Below, piece after piece: positions 35,327-44,613 of a stretch of 64,000 nt of DNA. The position numbers and the translations under genes are program-made. Positions within the stretch are counted from its first letter, which is position 1, and every line of letters begins with the position of its first letter. The stretch covers positions 1 to 64,000 of the forward strand of contig CAJQSZ010000008.1 of assembly GCA_905618805.1 (NCBI GenBank), given 5' to 3'. Below the pieces are notes generated by a model. That model saw nothing but the letters and a program-made list of their open reading frames with translations. It was not told the origin of the DNA and ran no database searches. This DNA comes from an uncultured Candidatus Pelagibacter sp. GTDB lineage: Bacteria > Pseudomonadota > Alphaproteobacteria > Pelagibacterales > Pelagibacteraceae.

Positions 35327-35427
35327 TGAGTGGTAAAGAAAAAAATGAAAGATTAAGTTTAGCTCTAAAAAAGAATCTTAAAAAAAGAAAAATTTCTCAA
35401 AAAAAAAACAAGAAGAAAAGTAAATAA
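35326..35427 (+). CDS. 33-aa Lys/Arg-rich small protein
   Basis: manual translation [33 protein letters not shown]; linked by TAATG overlaps to both neighbours. Confidence 0.55.
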   Translation: MSGKEKNERLSLALKKNLKKRKISQKKNKKKSK

Positions 35428-35984
35428 TGTCAGTACTTTCAGATAAATCTATAAGAAAACTTGCACTCGAAGAGGCTATGATTTTTCCTTTTATAGACAA
35501 ACAAATAAGAGATGGTAAAATTTCTTATGGTCTAAGTTCATTTGGCTATGATGCGAGAGTAGCTGATGAATTTAAAATATTTCACAATGTAAACTCTTCT
35601 ATTGTTGATCCCAAAAAATTTACTTCAGATAATTTTGTTACAAAGAAAAGCTCTGAATATATTATAATTCCACCAAATTCCTTTGCTCTAGGAACTACAA
35701 TAGAGGTTTTTAAAATTCCAAGAAATATTATGTGTATTGTTGTTGGTAAAAGTACATATGCGAGAACTGGAATTATAGTTAACGTAACACCAATTGAATC
35801 AGAATTTTTTGGTACCGTAACTCTAGAATTTTCAAATACCACTCCACTACCAGCAAAAATATATGCAAATGAAGGAGTTGCCCAATTTTTATTCCTAAAA
35901 GGAGATCAGGCTCCAGAAACTTCATATGCTGATCGTAAAGGTAAATATATGGGTCAAACTGGAGTAACTTTACCAAAAGTATAA
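35427..35984 (+). CDS. dcd: dCTP deaminase
   Basis: [28 protein letters not shown]. Confidence 0.95.
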   Translation: MSVLSDKSIRKLALEEAMIFPFIDKQIRDGKISYGLSSFGYDARVADEFKIFHNVNSSIVDPKKFTSDNFVTKKSSEYIIIPPNSFALGTTIEVFKIPRNIMCIVVGKSTYARTGIIVNVTPIESEFFGTVTLEFSNTTPLPAKIYANEGVAQFLFLKGDQAPETSYADRKGKYMGQTGVTLPKV

Positions 35985-35986
35985 TC

Positions 35987-37240
35987 ATGAAAAAACTGGA
36001 AGTCTTTGGAGCAGCAAAGCTCAAGGGACAAATTAGAATTTCGGGATCTAAAAATGCGTCTCTGCCAATCTTGGCTGCCACCTTATTGTCTGACAAAAAA
36101 ATATTTTTAACAAACCTACCTAAGGTAAAAGATATTGAGACAATGGTACTATTATTAAAGTCTTTAGGTTCTACTATTGAAGATAATAAAAAAACACTAA
36201 CTATTAACAACAACAAACAAACTAAAACTTTTGCAGCTTATAATCTGGTTAAAACTATGAGAGCAGGAATATTAGTTTTGGGCCCATTACTTGCAAAGTT
36301 TGGTAAAGCAAAAGTATCTTTACCAGGTGGTTGTGCGATTGGTTCAAGGCCAGTTGATATTCACTTACAAGCTTTATCAAAACTTGGAGTAAAATATAAA
36401 ATTATCCAAGGATATGTTCATGCAAACGCTCCCAGAGGGTTAGTTGGAGCAAATATTAAATTTCCAAAAATTTCAGTTGGTGCTACTGAAAATTTAATTA
36501 TTGCAGCATGTCTAGCTAATGGAAAAACAACATTATCAAATTGTGCAATAGAGCCTGAGATTAAAGACTTGGTTAATTTTTTAATTAAGATGAAATGCAA
36601 TATTAAATGGACTTCAAAAAGAACTATTAAGATTAATGGAGTAAACAATCTTAGTGAAACAAAATATGAAGTAATGCCAGATAGAATAGAAGCAGGAACC
36701 TATTTAATTGCAGCCGCCTTAACAGAGGGAAATTTAAAGATTGTAGGAATAGATCCAAAAATTATTAGTACAGAAATTGATATTTTAAAAAAAGTAGGTG
36801 CAAAAATTATTAAAAAAAAAAATGAAATATTAATTCAAGGAAGTAAGAAAATTAAAAATATAAATATTAAAACATCTCCTTATCCTGGTTTTCCAACAGA
36901 TTTACAAGCACAAATGATGGTCCTATTATGCAAAGCTAATAAAAAATCTTTTATTAGAGAAGAAATATTTGAAAATAGATTTATGCATGTAGCGGAGTTA
37001 AACAGAATGGGAGCAAAAATTTCTGTCAAAGGAAATAAAGCAACAATAGAGGGAAATATTAAATTTGAAGCAGCAGAATTAATGGCAACAGATTTAAGAG
37101 CATCTGTCTCCTTAATACTTGCAGCACTTGCTTCTAAAGGAAAGTCTATAATTAATAGAATATATCATCTTGATAGAGGGTATGAGAGCATAGAAAAGAA
37201 GCTAAAAAAGATAGGTGCTAAGATTAGAAGAATCAATTAA
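35987..37240 (+). CDS. murA: UDP-N-acetylglucosamine 1-carboxyvinyltransferase
   Basis: ISGSKNASLPILAATLL, PGGCAIGSRPVDIHL, TDLRASVSLILAALAS. Confidence 0.97.
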   Translation: MKKLEVFGAAKLKGQIRISGSKNASLPILAATLLSDKKIFLTNLPKVKDIETMVLLLKSLGSTIEDNKKTLTINNNKQTKTFAAYNLVKTMRAGILVLGPLLAKFGKAKVSLPGGCAIGSRPVDIHLQALSKLGVKYKIIQGYVHANAPRGLVGANIKFPKISVGATENLIIAACLANGKTTLSNCAIEPEIKDLVNFLIKMKCNIKWTSKRTIKINGVNNLSETKYEVMPDRIEAGTYLIAAALTEGNLKIVGIDPKIISTEIDILKKVGAKIIKKKNEILIQGSKKIKNINIKTSPYPGFPTDLQAQMMVLLCKANKKSFIREEIFENRFMHVAELNRMGAKISVKGNKATIEGNIKFEAAELMATDLRASVSLILAALASKGKSIINRIYHLDRGYESIEKKLKKIGAKIRRIN

Positions 37241-37635
37241 TGGAAAAAAAATATTTATCAAAAATTATTGCAAACGATAATGAGGGATTACAAATGATTT
37301 CAGCTTGTTGTGCGGGAGCTGAAATTAAAGTTAGTGATATCAAATACCTCCAAACAAATAAGGTTTTTTTGTTATCCCTAAAGCGTACTAAAATTGAAAC
37401 AAAAAATGAGGGTAAAAAAGTAAATAGTATCTGTAAATTTGAATTTGTGGATAGTGTTAAATCTAAAAATATAAAGCAAGGTGATTTTAATCAAAAACTT
37501 GAATTGATAACTATGGATTACCTAAAAAATAAAGATAATTATGAGATAAGCTTAATCTTTACTAATAATGCATATATAACTTTATCGACAGAAATAATTG
37601 AAGTAACCCTAGATGATCAAAACAAAATTGATTAA
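37240..37635 (+). CDS. DUF2948 family protein
   Basis: position between murA and hisD and C-terminal pattern (LTLNNAYITLSTEIIEVTLDD-like). Confidence 0.7.
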   Translation: MEKKYLSKIIANDNEGLQMISACCAGAEIKVSDIKYLQTNKVFLLSLKRTKIETKNEGKKVNSICKFEFVDSVKSKNIKQGDFNQKLELITMDYLKNKDNYEISLIFTNNAYITLSTEIIEVTLDDQNKID

Positions 37636-38921
37636 TGATTAAGATATTAGACAGTAAAATTAAAAATTTTGATGTAGCTTTAGATAAATTGCTGTCTAAA
37701 CGAAAAAATAAAGTTCAGTTTAACTCAGTTTCAGTTATTAAAATTATTAAAGATGTTAAAAAAAATGGTGATAAGGCTGTTTTAAAATATGAGAAAAGGT
37801 TTAATAAAAATAGTATCATTATTCCAAATCCTAAGAAAATAACTAAAACCATAAAATCTCTAGACTTAAAGATTAAAAAGGCAATTGATCTTGCTTATAA
37901 TCGAATTTATAAATTTCACTCTTTGCAGAAATTTAATGATATCTCTTACACAGATAAACTACAAAATAAATTAGAATATAAATATATTCCAATTTCATCG
38001 GTTGCAATTTATGTGCCAGGCTCAACAGCTTCATACCCATCAAGTGTTTTAATGAATGCAATTCCAGCCCTTGTTGCGGGTGTTAAAAGATTGGTGATGA
38101 TTAATCCAGGTCAAAAAGGTAATCAAAATCCAGCAGTATTGTATGCTGCAAGAAAATGTAAAGTTAAAGAGATCTATTCAATAGGTGGGCCTTCAGCGAT
38201 TGCAGCAGTTGCATATGGTACTAAAAAAATTAAAAAAGTAGATAAAATTGTTGGCCCTGGAAATTCTTATGTAGCAGCAGCTAAAAAAGAAGTTTTTGGT
38301 GACGTTGGAATTGAAGGGATGATTGCTGGACCCTCCGAGGTGACAATTGTCTGTGATAAGTTTTCAAATCCAGAATGGATTGCAAGTGATCTTATAGGAC
38401 AAGCAGAACACGATAATCTTGCTCAATGTATTTTAATTTCAAAAGATAAATTAATTATAAAAAAAGTTAATAAAGAAATTAAAAAACAATTGAAAGATTT
38501 ACCAAGAAAAATAATTGCAAAAAATAGTTTAATCAATAATGGAATCTTAATTTATATGCAGTCTGATCAAAAAATTATTGATACTGTAAATAAAATTGCA
38601 CCAGAGCATCTGGAACTTAATATTAAAAACTATAAAAAAATAGTTGGAAAAATTAAAAATGCAGGGTCTATTTGTCTAGGCAAATATGCCGTTATGGCTA
38701 TGACAGATTATAATGTTGGTTCTAATCACGTATTACCAACTAATTCGTCAGCAAGATATTCAAGTGGTATTAGTGTTAATGAATTTTACAAAAGAATTTC
38801 ATATATAAACCTATCAAAAAAAGGGATTGTAACGCTTGGCCCATCAGTTATAACACTTGCAAACTACGAGAGTTTAGTGGGACACGCTAGATCAGTAGAA
38901 AAAAGAATTAGGAGTAAATAA
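37635..38921 (+). CDS. hisD: histidinol dehydrogenase
   Basis: [47 protein letters not shown]. Confidence 0.97.
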   Translation: MIKILDSKIKNFDVALDKLLSKRKNKVQFNSVSVIKIIKDVKKNGDKAVLKYEKRFNKNSIIIPNPKKITKTIKSLDLKIKKAIDLAYNRIYKFHSLQKFNDISYTDKLQNKLEYKYIPISSVAIYVPGSTASYPSSVLMNAIPALVAGVKRLVMINPGQKGNQNPAVLYAARKCKVKEIYSIGGPSAIAAVAYGTKKIKKVDKIVGPGNSYVAAAKKEVFGDVGIEGMIAGPSEVTIVCDKFSNPEWIASDLIGQAEHDNLAQCILISKDKLIIKKVNKEIKKQLKDLPRKIIAKNSLINNGILIYMQSDQKIIDTVNKIAPEHLELNIKNYKKIVGKIKNAGSICLGKYAVMAMTDYNVGSNHVLPTNSSARYSSGISVNEFYKRISYINLSKKGIVTLGPSVITLANYESLVGHARSVEKRIRSK

Positions 38922-38923
38922 AT

Positions 38924-39139
38924 TTGTCAAAACAAGAAATGCTGTCGTTCTCAGGAATTGTTGAGGATCTACTTCCAAACGCAATGTTCAGAGTTAAATT
39001 AGAAAATGGCCATATTGTTACAGCGCATGCTGCTGGCAAATTACGTAAGAATAGAATTAGAGTACTCCAAGGTGATAAGGTTCAAGTAGAAATGACGCCT
39101 TACGATTTGACCAAAGGTCGTATCACTTTTAGAGGTTAG
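38924..39139 (+). CDS. infA: translation initiation factor IF-1 (TTG start)
   Basis: [54 protein letters not shown]. Confidence 0.96.
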   Translation: MSKQEMLSFSGIVEDLLPNAMFRVKLENGHIVTAHAAGKLRKNRIRVLQGDKVQVEMTPYDLTKGRITFRG

Positions 39140-39144
39140 TATGG

Positions 39145-39220
39145 GGCCCTGTAGCTCAGTTGGTAGAGCATCGGATTGAAAATCCGTGTGTCACTGGTTC
39201 GAGTCCAGTTGGGGCCACCA
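39145..39220 (+). tRNA. tRNA-Phe (GAA), CCA encoded
   Basis: GGCCCTG...CGGAT-TGAAAAT-CCG...GGTTCGAGTCC...TGGGGCCACCA. Confidence 0.96.
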
Positions 39221-39269
39221 CCATCACCCTAAAAAATTTTTTAAATTATTATTGAATATTATTTAGAAT

Positions 39270-39362
39270 TGTTTAAAAGACTGCCAATGATTATGAATAT
39301 TACATACAGAGAGACTTCAAGAAGTACTCACAGAGTTTGCTTACATAGCCTGTAGGCTATTT
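39270..39362 (+). ncRNA. candidate structured small RNA between tRNA-Phe and tRNA-His
   Basis: locally less AT-rich non-coding segment with two hairpins (39311-39329 and 39345-39360); strand inferred from flanking genes. Confidence 0.3.
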
Positions 39363-39368
39363 ATTTAT
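39345..39368 (+). terminator. terminator-like hairpin ATAGCC-TGTA-GGCTAT followed by TTATTTAT
   Basis: perfect 6-bp arms 39345-39350 / 39355-39360 followed by a T-rich tract. Confidence 0.5.
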
Positions 39369-39412
39369 AATATAATTTTAATCCACACAAAAATAATATA
39401 AAAACAAGGAAT

Positions 39413-39487
39413 GCCTGCGTAGTATAACGGTTAGTACGATAGTTTGTGGAACTATAGGATTTGGTTCGATTCCAAGCGCGGGTACCA
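39413..39487 (+). tRNA. tRNA-His (GTG), CCA encoded
   Basis: GCCTGCG...ATAGT-TTGTGGA-ACTAT...TTTGGTTCGATTCCAAG-CGCGGGT-A-CCA; anticodon GTG; genomic -1 base is T. Confidence 0.93.
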
Positions 39488-39493
39488 AAAAAA

Positions 39494-40891
39494 ATGAATA
39501 AAGAAAATAAATTAATTCCTGGGTTACCCTCAGGGTTTGAAGATAGATGGAATAAGAAATTAATTCTCAAGAAAAAGTTAATTAATATTATTGAGAATAA
39601 TTTTGTAAAGTTTGGCTTTGAACCACTTGAAACTCCATCATTTGAAATTAGTGAAAATATAGGATCATTTCTTGCAGATGATGACAGCAATCTAATGTCA
39701 GATGTATTCTCATTTAAGGATGGTGAAAAAAGTATTACTCTTCGATATGATTTATCAAGTCCATTAGCTAGATTTGTTGCACAAAATAATCAAGAATTAC
39801 CTTTACCTTATAAACGATATGCAATTCAAAACGTATTTAGAAATGAAAAAGCAGGTAATGCTAGGTATCGTGAGTTCACTCAAGCAGATTGTGATATTGT
39901 AGGTAATGTTAACCCAGCACAAGCAAACGCAGAACTATGTAATTTAATTGCAAGCACACTCCTTTCTTGTGGATTAAAAAAAGATCAGTTTGTAATTAAC
40001 ATTAGTAATAGAAAAATTGTTCAAGGGTTAATTAAAGATCTTAAAATATCTGATGATAAAAAATTAAAAGTTATGAGAGCTATTGATAAGCTAGATAAAC
40101 CTGGTTTTGGATTAAGAGGAGTTGAAGATTTATTAAAAAAAGAAAGAGTAGATGTTAGTGGGGCAGTTACTAAAGGTGCTAACTTAACTGATGATGAAGC
40201 TTCACAAATTATTAATTTTTTAAAAGTAAAAAATTTAAAAGAATTAAAAGACAATTTAAAAAATCCACTATCTCAAGAAGGAATTAAAGAGTTAGAGAAT
40301 TTATTAGAAGTTGCAAGTTATGGTGACTATCTAGGTCAGATAAAGACTAATTTTACCATTGTTAGAGGCCTTGCTTATTATGATGGGTTTTGTGTTGAAA
40401 CAAACTTGAACTTCAAAGCAACAAACAACAAAGGAAAAGAGGTTGATATTGGAAGTATCTGTTCAGGTGGACAATATAACAAATTAATCTCAAGATTTAA
40501 GGGAGTTGATATACCAGGAACTGGAATGAGCATTGGAGTTGATCGATTATTATTTGCAATGTTACAATTAGATCAAATAAAAGTAGACGAGAAAAAACCA
40601 GTAATTATCTGCGTAATGGATGAAAAATATTTAAAAGATTATTATGAGATTTTAAAAGTTTTACGAGATAACAATATTAATTCTGAAATATTTTTAGATA
40701 GTAAAAAAAATCTTGGAAAACAATTAACCTATGCTAATAAAAAACAGTGTCCTATTGCAGTGATTTGTGGTGAGAATGAATTTAAAGATAATACGATTAC
40801 TCTAAAAAATCTTTTAGGGGTTAAGGGTGAAAACAACCAAGTTACATTTCCAAAAGAGAACTTAATTGATGAAATCAAAAAATTTATCTGA
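39494..40891 (+). CDS. hisS: histidyl-tRNA synthetase
   Basis: class II HisRS motifs (LRYDLSSPLARF, YKRYAIQNVFRNEKAGNARYREFTQADCDIVG, RGLAYYDGF); ATG 39494 preferred to the upstream ORF start inside the tRNA. Confidence 0.95.
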   Translation: MNKENKLIPGLPSGFEDRWNKKLILKKKLINIIENNFVKFGFEPLETPSFEISENIGSFLADDDSNLMSDVFSFKDGEKSITLRYDLSSPLARFVAQNNQELPLPYKRYAIQNVFRNEKAGNARYREFTQADCDIVGNVNPAQANAELCNLIASTLLSCGLKKDQFVINISNRKIVQGLIKDLKISDDKKLKVMRAIDKLDKPGFGLRGVEDLLKKERVDVSGAVTKGANLTDDEASQIINFLKVKNLKELKDNLKNPLSQEGIKELENLLEVASYGDYLGQIKTNFTIVRGLAYYDGFCVETNLNFKATNNKGKEVDIGSICSGGQYNKLISRFKGVDIPGTGMSIGVDRLLFAMLQLDQIKVDEKKPVIICVMDEKYLKDYYEILKVLRDNNINSEIFLDSKKNLGKQLTYANKKQCPIAVICGENEFKDNTITLKNLLGVKGENNQVTFPKENLIDEIKKFI

Positions 40892-41921
40892 AAAAATTCT
40901 TAGATCAGTAAAATCTAAAGGGTTTAAGTACATTGATTTACCTTCGGTAATTGAGGCTAATCATATTATGCAAAGGTCAGGAGAAAGTTTCAAGAAGTAT
41001 ATCTTCTCATTTATTGATCAAAATGGCAGTGAACTATGTCTTAGACCCGATCTAACTATTGCATCGTGCTTAAGGTACTTAGAGAACAAACTAAAGGGTA
41101 AAGAGAAGATATTTTATAGTGGTCAGGCATACAGAAAATCAAATAACAAAAAAGATTCTATTGTTAGAAATCAAGTTGGTTTTGAAATAATTGGCTCTAA
41201 AGATGAAAAAATTGATGACAAAGAAATTATTAATACTGCTTTAAAATCTTTATCAAATTTAAACTATTCAAAAGGAACTTTGAAGATTGGGAATGTGGAA
41301 ATTTTCAATTTACTAATTTCAAAGTTGGATATTCCAAAACGATGGAAACTTAGACTTTCAAGACACTTTTGGAGAGAAGATTATTTTAATGATTTATTAA
41401 AAAGATTAGAGACTAATTCTGATGTTGATCCAACAATCGTTGAAGTGGATAAAAAAAGATATTTAAAAATGTTAAAAGATAATCAGCAAACAATAGTTGC
41501 AGGCCGATCGATTGAAGAGATTTTAAAGAGATTTAATAATAAAATTAAAGATCCAAGAAGAGCAAGTAGAGGTAAAAATGATTCAAAAATTATTAAAGAG
41601 TTTTTGAAAATTAATTGTCCAATAAATCAAGCAGCCGATAAATTAAATACCTTTTTTAAAAGAAATAAGATTAACCTAGCTGTGGATCAAAAATATTTTC
41701 CAACTACATTAAACAAAATTCAAAAATTAAATGTAGAGTTTTCAGCCTCTTTTGGACGTCAGCTAGAATATTATACGGGCATGGTGTTTAAAATTGATAT
41801 CAAGTCTAAATCCAAAAATATTAATATAATTAATGGTGGACGATATGACAAATTAATTTCAGATCTTGGATCAAAAAAACAAGTTCCAGCAGTAGGAGCC
41901 GCTTTAAATTTAAATTCATAA
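40869..41921 (+). CDS. hisZ: ATP phosphoribosyltransferase regulatory subunit (HisRS paralogue)
   Basis: HisRS-like catalytic fold (LCLRPDLTIASCLRYL) between hisS and hisG. Confidence 0.85.
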   Translation: MKSKNLSEKILRSVKSKGFKYIDLPSVIEANHIMQRSGESFKKYIFSFIDQNGSELCLRPDLTIASCLRYLENKLKGKEKIFYSGQAYRKSNNKKDSIVRNQVGFEIIGSKDEKIDDKEIINTALKSLSNLNYSKGTLKIGNVEIFNLLISKLDIPKRWKLRLSRHFWREDYFNDLLKRLETNSDVDPTIVEVDKKRYLKMLKDNQQTIVAGRSIEEILKRFNNKIKDPRRASRGKNDSKIIKEFLKINCPINQAADKLNTFFKRNKINLAVDQKYFPTTLNKIQKLNVEFSASFGRQLEYYTGMVFKIDIKSKSKNINIINGGRYDKLISDLGSKKQVPAVGAALNLNS

Positions 41922-42631
41922 TGATAAAAAATATAATTAATATTGGAATTCCAAGCAAAGGTAGACTTAGAAAGGACATATTAAAAATCTTTAAAAAAAA
42001 TAAATTAAATTTAGTATCTGAAAGAGGAGAAAGAGATTTATTAGGATCCATTAAAAACTTATCTAATGTTAAAATACTTTATTTACATGCAAGAGAGATA
42101 GTTGAGAGACTTGGAGATGGATCTCTAGATCTTGGTTTTTCTGGTTATGATTTATTAAAAGAGAGTGAAATTAATATTCAAAATAAAATTAATGTAGTTA
42201 AGAAGTATGGATTGGGCAAAGCAACTTTAGTTGTGGCCATTCCAGATCCTTGGATTGATGTTCAAACAGTTGCAGACCTTGAGGAAATTGCTTTTGAATT
42301 TAAGGATAAAAAGAAGAAAAGATTAAGAGTTGCAACAAAATATCCAAATTTAACAAGAGAGTTTTTATTTTCTAAGGGTGTAACTCAATTTAAATTAGTT
42401 AGTAGCCTTGGTGCAACGGAGGCATATCCCTATACTGGTTCATCTGAGATTATAACAGATATTACCTCATCTGGTGAAACTTTAAGAGCTAATAATCTTC
42501 GAATACTTAAAGATGGTGAAATATTAAAATCAGAAGCCTGTATGATGGCTTCAAAATCTTCTCTAAAAGATAGTCTGGTTAAAAAATTAGTTAAATTACT
42601 TTCTAAGAATCAAGTCTTTAAAATAAACTAA
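41921..42631 (+). CDS. hisG: ATP phosphoribosyltransferase (short form)
   Basis: GIPSKGRL, DLGFSGYDLL, RVATKYPNLTREF; ~236 aa, consistent with HisZ-dependent short form. Confidence 0.94.
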   Translation: MIKNIINIGIPSKGRLRKDILKIFKKNKLNLVSERGERDLLGSIKNLSNVKILYLHAREIVERLGDGSLDLGFSGYDLLKESEINIQNKINVVKKYGLGKATLVVAIPDPWIDVQTVADLEEIAFEFKDKKKKRLRVATKYPNLTREFLFSKGVTQFKLVSSLGATEAYPYTGSSEIITDITSSGETLRANNLRILKDGEILKSEACMMASKSSLKDSLVKKLVKLLSKNQVFKIN

Positions 42632-42727
42632 GATAATCTTAATAATATCAAGGTTTCTAAGTATTGCGTACGCTGTAACGATAGCCCCAACAATAAGGAG
42701 TATTTTTAATATTAATAAAATTTCCAT
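42596..42727 (-). CDS. candidate 43-aa single-TM small protein
   Basis: manual translation MEILLILKILLIVGAIVTAYAILRNLDIIKIILVYFKDLILRK; overlaps the hisG 3' end antisense. Confidence 0.4.
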   Translation of the reverse strand: MEILLILKILLIVGAIVTAYAILRNLDIIKIILVYFKDLILRK

Positions 42728-42768
42728 ATAATTACTTTTACTAAAATAAATGTAGTTATCAACAAAAG

Positions 42769-42781
42769 AGGATATTATCCT
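42769..42781. promoter_or_regulatory. palindrome AGGATA-T-TATCCT upstream of rmuC
   Basis: perfect 6-1-6 inverted repeat in the short spacer before rmuC. Confidence 0.35.
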
Positions 42782-42805
42782 ATATTATGATATACTCGGA
42801 GAATC

Positions 42806-43912
42806 ATGGACACAGTTTTATTAATCACATTAATCATATTGCTAGCAGCCACTTTAATTATTCTTTATCTAAATTTAAAATCTAAGCCAAAAGATGAAAA
42901 TGAAAATAAAAGTGCTGAAGAGATGGCTAATTTAAAAATAGAAATTACTTCATTAAAAGATACTTTAAGTACTACTATTAATACTTCACTAGGTTCTATG
43001 TCGACTTCATTTAATAACCTATCAACTGGGGTTACTAAAGACATGACAGAAGCTTTAACTAAAGTTGATGAAAAAGTAGGAAACTTCAATAGTCAGGTCG
43101 AATTATTAAATAAAAGCCAAGAGGGCATAACTAAAATTTTAGCGGGTGTTAAAAAATATGGAACTCTTGCTGAGTTTAGTTTGGATGCTCTAATTAGAGA
43201 CTTATTACCTGTCTCACAATTTATGACAAATGTTAAAATGAAAGAGGACACAAGTGAAAATGTAGAATTTGCAATCAAACTTCAAGATGATGTAATGGTT
43301 CCAGTAGACTCCCATTTTCCAGTAGAAAAATTTAAAGCAATTACAGACGCATATGATGCTGATGATAAAAAAGCAGTTGCAGATGCTAGAACAAAATTGG
43401 CTACAGCATTTAAAGCTAAAGCTAAAAGTGTTAACGAAAAATACATAGTGCCACCAAAAACTACAGATTTCGCAATAGTTTATGCACCAACTGAAAGCTT
43501 ATATAAAGAATTAACCGAATACCAAGATGCAACTACTAAAGAATTATTAACTCAAGAATTAATGAAAAAATATAAAATTGTAATTTGTGGTCCAAATACT
43601 CTTTCAGCTTACTTACAATCTTTACATATGGGTTTTCAATCATTAAAAGTTCAAAAGGGTGCTACAGAAATTTATAATCAATTAAAAACAATAAGCACAA
43701 GGTTTACAAGACATTTTGATAATATAATTGTTCTTAGAAAAAAATTAGAAGAAGCAATGAAAGTTGTTGATAGTTTTGGTACAGATGCAAGAACAATAAA
43801 TAGAACTTTAGAAAACATTAAAAATGTTGATGATGACTCACCTTTGGATGATCCAGATCCTTCGAGTCCAATGAGCGCAGTTGGTACTGTAGATAGAAGA
43901 AAAGTTTCTTGA
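42806..43912 (+). CDS. rmuC: RmuC family DNA recombination protein
   Basis: N-terminal TM + coiled coil + RmuC domain (VDSHFPVEKF, FAIVYAPTESLY, VICGPNTLSAYLQSL). Confidence 0.9.
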   Translation: MDTVLLITLIILLAATLIILYLNLKSKPKDENENKSAEEMANLKIEITSLKDTLSTTINTSLGSMSTSFNNLSTGVTKDMTEALTKVDEKVGNFNSQVELLNKSQEGITKILAGVKKYGTLAEFSLDALIRDLLPVSQFMTNVKMKEDTSENVEFAIKLQDDVMVPVDSHFPVEKFKAITDAYDADDKKAVADARTKLATAFKAKAKSVNEKYIVPPKTTDFAIVYAPTESLYKELTEYQDATTKELLTQELMKKYKIVICGPNTLSAYLQSLHMGFQSLKVQKGATEIYNQLKTISTRFTRHFDNIIVLRKKLEEAMKVVDSFGTDARTINRTLENIKNVDDDSPLDDPDPSSPMSAVGTVDRRKVS

Positions 43913-43925
43913 TAAGTAACAAAAT

Positions 43926-44612
43926 ATGAAATGGAATAATAAATTTTCATATCCAAAATCTATGAGATCTATGGTCAGCGGCTCAAGAATGTATGCTGTT
44001 AACCAACAAAAGCTTCCATCAGTTACATCAATTTTACAAGCAACACAAAGTGAAGAAAAAAAAGCATCCCTTGCAAACTGGAAAGCGCGAGTGGGAGCAG
44101 CTGAGGCAAATAGAATTAAAAATGATGCCTCAAGCAGAGGAACATCAATGCATAGTTTTCTAGAAAAATATTTATTAGGCCAGTTAAATCTAGAATTATT
44201 AGAAATAGAAAATAAATCTAAAAAAATGGCTGATGAAATTATTGAGCAAGGAATTAAAAATAAACTGTCAGAAATTTGGGGAACTGAAGCAACTTTATAT
44301 TATCCTGGAAAATATGCTGGAACATGCGATGCAGTAGGCGTATATGAAGGGCAAGAAACTATTATAGATTTTAAACAATCAAACAAACCCAAAAAAGAGG
44401 AGTGGATAGAGGATTATTACCTTCAATTAGGGGCATATTCATTAGCTCACAACGTTGTACACAATTCAAAAATAACCCAAGGAATTGTTTTACTTTGTAC
44501 TGTAGATAATTTATTCCAAGACTTCAGAATTCAAGGCGAAAAATTAGAAGAATATCAAAACAAGTTTTTAAAAAAAGTTGAACAATTTTATCACCAAAGG
44601 AATATGAATTAA
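43926..44612 (+). CDS. phage-exonuclease-like PD-(D/E)XK nuclease
   Basis: SRGTSMHSFLEKYL, GTEATLYYPGKYAGTCDAVG, TIIDFKQSNK, YYLQLGAYSLAHN: PD-(D/E)XK pattern. Confidence 0.75.
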   Translation: MKWNNKFSYPKSMRSMVSGSRMYAVNQQKLPSVTSILQATQSEEKKASLANWKARVGAAEANRIKNDASSRGTSMHSFLEKYLLGQLNLELLEIENKSKKMADEIIEQGIKNKLSEIWGTEATLYYPGKYAGTCDAVGVYEGQETIIDFKQSNKPKKEEWIEDYYLQLGAYSLAHNVVHNSKITQGIVLLCTVDNLFQDFRIQGEKLEEYQNKFLKKVEQFYHQRNMN

Positions 44613-44613
44613 T

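Noticed and set aside
35582-36216. Minus-strand ORFs opposite dcd/murA, including 145 aa
   Set aside because: Shadow ORFs of confident dcd and murA genes.
39461-39493. hisS start at 39461 as given in the ORF track
   Set aside because: Would place the N-terminus inside tRNA-His; ATG at 39494 gives a normal HisRS N-terminus.
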